Source of the DNA: Sphingomonas sp.
GTDB lineage: Bacteria > Pseudomonadota > Alphaproteobacteria > Sphingomonadales > Sphingomonadaceae
DNA: 6,107 nucleotides
Assembly (NCBI GenBank): GCA_025935515.1
Contig: JAICVC010000124.1
Coordinates: 1 to 6,107, forward strand
Direction of reading: 5' to 3'
Below the pieces are notes generated by a model, which saw only the letters and a program-made list of their open reading frames with translations, was not told the DNA's origin and searched no databases. Shown piece after piece: positions 4,617-6,107 of the stretch. A program made the position numbers and the translations under genes. Within the stretch, counting starts at the first letter, position 1. Every line of letters begins with the position of its first letter.

Positions 4617-6107
4617 GTGGAATACGATTCCTACGTCCGCGACCGCCTGCCTCCGCCTGAGCTGCTGCCGGAATTTCGTTTCGACCTGCCCGAGCTGCAA
4701 TATCCCGAGCGGCTGAACGCCGCTGCCGAGCTGCTGAAAGGTGGATCGCCGGACGCGCTCGCGGTGGTCAACGACCAGGGCCGCTGGACCTATGCCCAGC
4801 TCGACGATTTCAGCGGGCGGATCGCGCGGCTCCTGGTCGAGGAGCACGGCCTCATTCCCGGCAACCGCGTGCTGCTGCGCGGGCCGAACGCGTACACGAT
4901 GTTCTCCGCGTGGCTCGGGGTGCTGAAGGCCGGCGGCGTGGTGGTCGCGACCATGCCGCTGCTGCGCCCCGGCGAGATCGCGACGGTGATCGAGCGGGCG
5001 CACATCAGCCACGCGATCGTCGACAGCCGCTTCATCGGCGACTTCCGCCAGGCCGTTGAGCAGACGCATTCGGTCAAGCACATCGTCAAATATGACGGCG
5101 ATCACGGAAAGGGCGAGTTTGAGACGCGATGCGCGTCACTCGATCCGCTGCCCGCAGCCGACACCGGCAGCGACGACCCGTGCATCATGGCCTTCACCAG
5201 CGGTACGACCGGCGTCCCCAAGGGCTGTGTCCAGTTCCACCGCGACGCACTTGCGCCGTGCGACACGTTCGCGAAGCATCTCGTCGATCCGAAGCCCGGC
5301 GACATCTTCCTGACCAGCGCGCCGATGGCCTTCACCTTCGGGCTCGGGATCACCCCGATGTTCCCGCTGCGCTTCGGCGCGGCGAGCGCGACGATCGAGC
5401 AAGGCGGTCCGGACAAGTTGCTCGACGCGATCACGAAATTCGGAGTCACGCACCTCGGCACCGCGCCCACCGCCTACAAGGCGATGCTGTCGCAGCCGGC
5501 GCCCGACGAGGCGCTGAAGACGCTGCGCTATTGCATCTCCGCCGGCGAGCATTTGCCCGAGGCGACCTGGCGCGCGTGGAAGGAGCGCACGGGGATCGCG
5601 ATCACCGACGGCATCGGCTCGACCGAGATGATGCACATCTTCGTCTCCGCGGCTGGCGAGGACGTCCGCCCGGGCGCGACCGGCAAGGCGGTGCCGGGAT
5701 ACACCGCCACCGTGCTCGACCCGGACGGCAATCCGCTGGATGAAGGCGTCGGCCGGCTCGCGATCAAGGGCCCGACCGGCTGCCGCTACCTCGATGACCC
5801 GCGCCAGCGCGATTATGTCGTAAACGGCTGGAACGTCACCGGCGACACCTACCGACGCGATGCCGACGGATACTATTGGTATCTCGCTCGCAGCGACGAC
5901 ATGATCGTCAGCTCGGGCTACAATATCGGCGCTCCGGAAGTGGAAAATGCCGTCCTGTCGCACCCCGCGGTCGCCGAATGCGCGGTGATCGGGGTGGCCT
6001 GCCCGGAGCGGGGGCAGAAGGTGAAGGCGTTCGTGGTGCTGGCGCCGGATGCGGAACCGTCGGACGCGCTCGTTGCCGAGCTGCAGGCGCACGCCAAGGC
6101 GCAGATC
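4617..6107 (+). CDS. Benzoate-CoA ligase-family AMP-forming acyl-CoA synthetase, 3' end cut by the window
   Basis: A total of 497 codons are open to the right edge; the family usually has about 520-550 residues, so only the end of the small C-terminal domain, including the A10 lysine, is missing. ANL-superfamily motifs are clear: P-loop FTSGTTGVPKG (193-203), DGIGSTE (331-337), GWNVTGD (404-410) and the hinge/core RSDDMIVSSGYNIGAPEVE (425-443). The protein would activate an aryl carboxylate with ATP and CoA via an aryl-AMP. The overall layout is like benzoate/2-aminobenzoate-CoA ligases, and the neighbours favour anthranilate or a similar aryl acid, but specificity residues cannot be assigned from sight. 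GTG 4617 is the start: a TGA at 4608-4610 closes the frame just upstream and no other start codon falls between. It gives MEYDSYVRDRLPPPE, a normal N-terminus. The gene begins 4 bases after a palindromic repeat whose arm supplies the SD-like sequence. It is probably the first enzymatic step of the pathway encoded by the plus-strand operon. Confidence 0.9.
   Translation, partial: MEYDSYVRDRLPPPELLPEFRFDLPELQYPERLNAAAELLKGGSPDALAVVNDQGRWTYAQLDDFSGRIARLLVEEHGLIPGNRVLLRGPNAYTMFSAWLGVLKAGGVVVATMPLLRPGEIATVIERAHISHAIVDSRFIGDFRQAVEQTHSVKHIVKYDGDHGKGEFETRCASLDPLPAADTGSDDPCIMAFTSGTTGVPKGCVQFHRDALAPCDTFAKHLVDPKPGDIFLTSAPMAFTFGLGITPMFPLRFGAASATIEQGGPDKLLDAITKFGVTHLGTAPTAYKAMLSQPAPDEALKTLRYCISAGEHLPEATWRAWKERTGIAITDGIGSTEMMHIFVSAAGEDVRPGATGKAVPGYTATVLDPDGNPLDEGVGRLAIKGPTGCRYLDDPRQRDYVVNGWNVTGDTYRRDADGYYWYLARSDDMIVSSGYNIGAPEVENAVLSHPAVAECAVIGVACPERGQKVKAFVVLAPDAEPSDALVAELQAHAKAQI

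Noticed and set aside
5136..6092. A 318-codon minus-strand open frame opposite the ligase.
   Set aside because: It is antisense to a continuous ANL-family ligase with all core motifs, and its composition is typical of shadow frames in GC-rich DNA.

Overview
The window is GC-rich with strongly G/C-ended codons and looks like chromosomal DNA from an alphaproteobacterium. A sphingomonad (Sphingomonas/Sphingopyxis type) is my best guess, from protein style and from the intergenic palindromes of the type GTCAYYCCCGC-GAAA-GCGGGRRT. That placement is recollection and inference, not a database result. Seven protein genes fill the window: two on the minus strand at the left and five on the plus strand.

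Left block (1-1241, minus strand): a class I glutamine amidotransferase-like gene is followed, with a 4-base ATGA overlap, by a class III alcohol dehydrogenase / S-(hydroxymethyl)glutathione dehydrogenase gene that runs off the left edge. The dehydrogenase carries an in-frame amber codon at codon 16, where the family normally has Glu. It is therefore either a fresh pseudogene, a gene with a shortened N-terminus, or a sequence error.

A 61-base divergent gap (1242-1302) separates this block from the right block (1303-6107, plus strand). The right block encodes a short-chain dehydrogenase, a crotonase-fold enoyl-CoA hydratase-like protein, an acyl-CoA dehydrogenase, a RidA-like protein and a benzoate-CoA ligase-family AMP-forming ligase (cut by the right edge). 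This gene set resembles clusters for aerobic CoA-dependent breakdown of 2-aminobenzoate (anthranilate) or related aryl acids. In those, a ligase makes the aryl-CoA, a flavin monooxygenase/reductase dearomatises it, and beta-oxidation-type enzymes open and shorten the ring. The monooxygenase, thiolase and regulator are not in the window, so the substrate is inferred.

The operon is built as translationally coupled pairs (SDR/crotonase with GTGA overlap; acyl-CoA dehydrogenase/Rid with ATGA overlap). They are separated by two gaps of about 100 bases, each holding an inverted pair of about 30-base palindromic repeats. Each repeat pair ends a few bases before the next start codon, and its last arm contains an SD-like GGGGGTGA. 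The main points for a second look are the amber codon, the crotonase lacking both canonical catalytic glutamates, the Rid protein with Met105 where the deaminase Arg105 should be, and the repeat pairs as possible RNA-level control elements.
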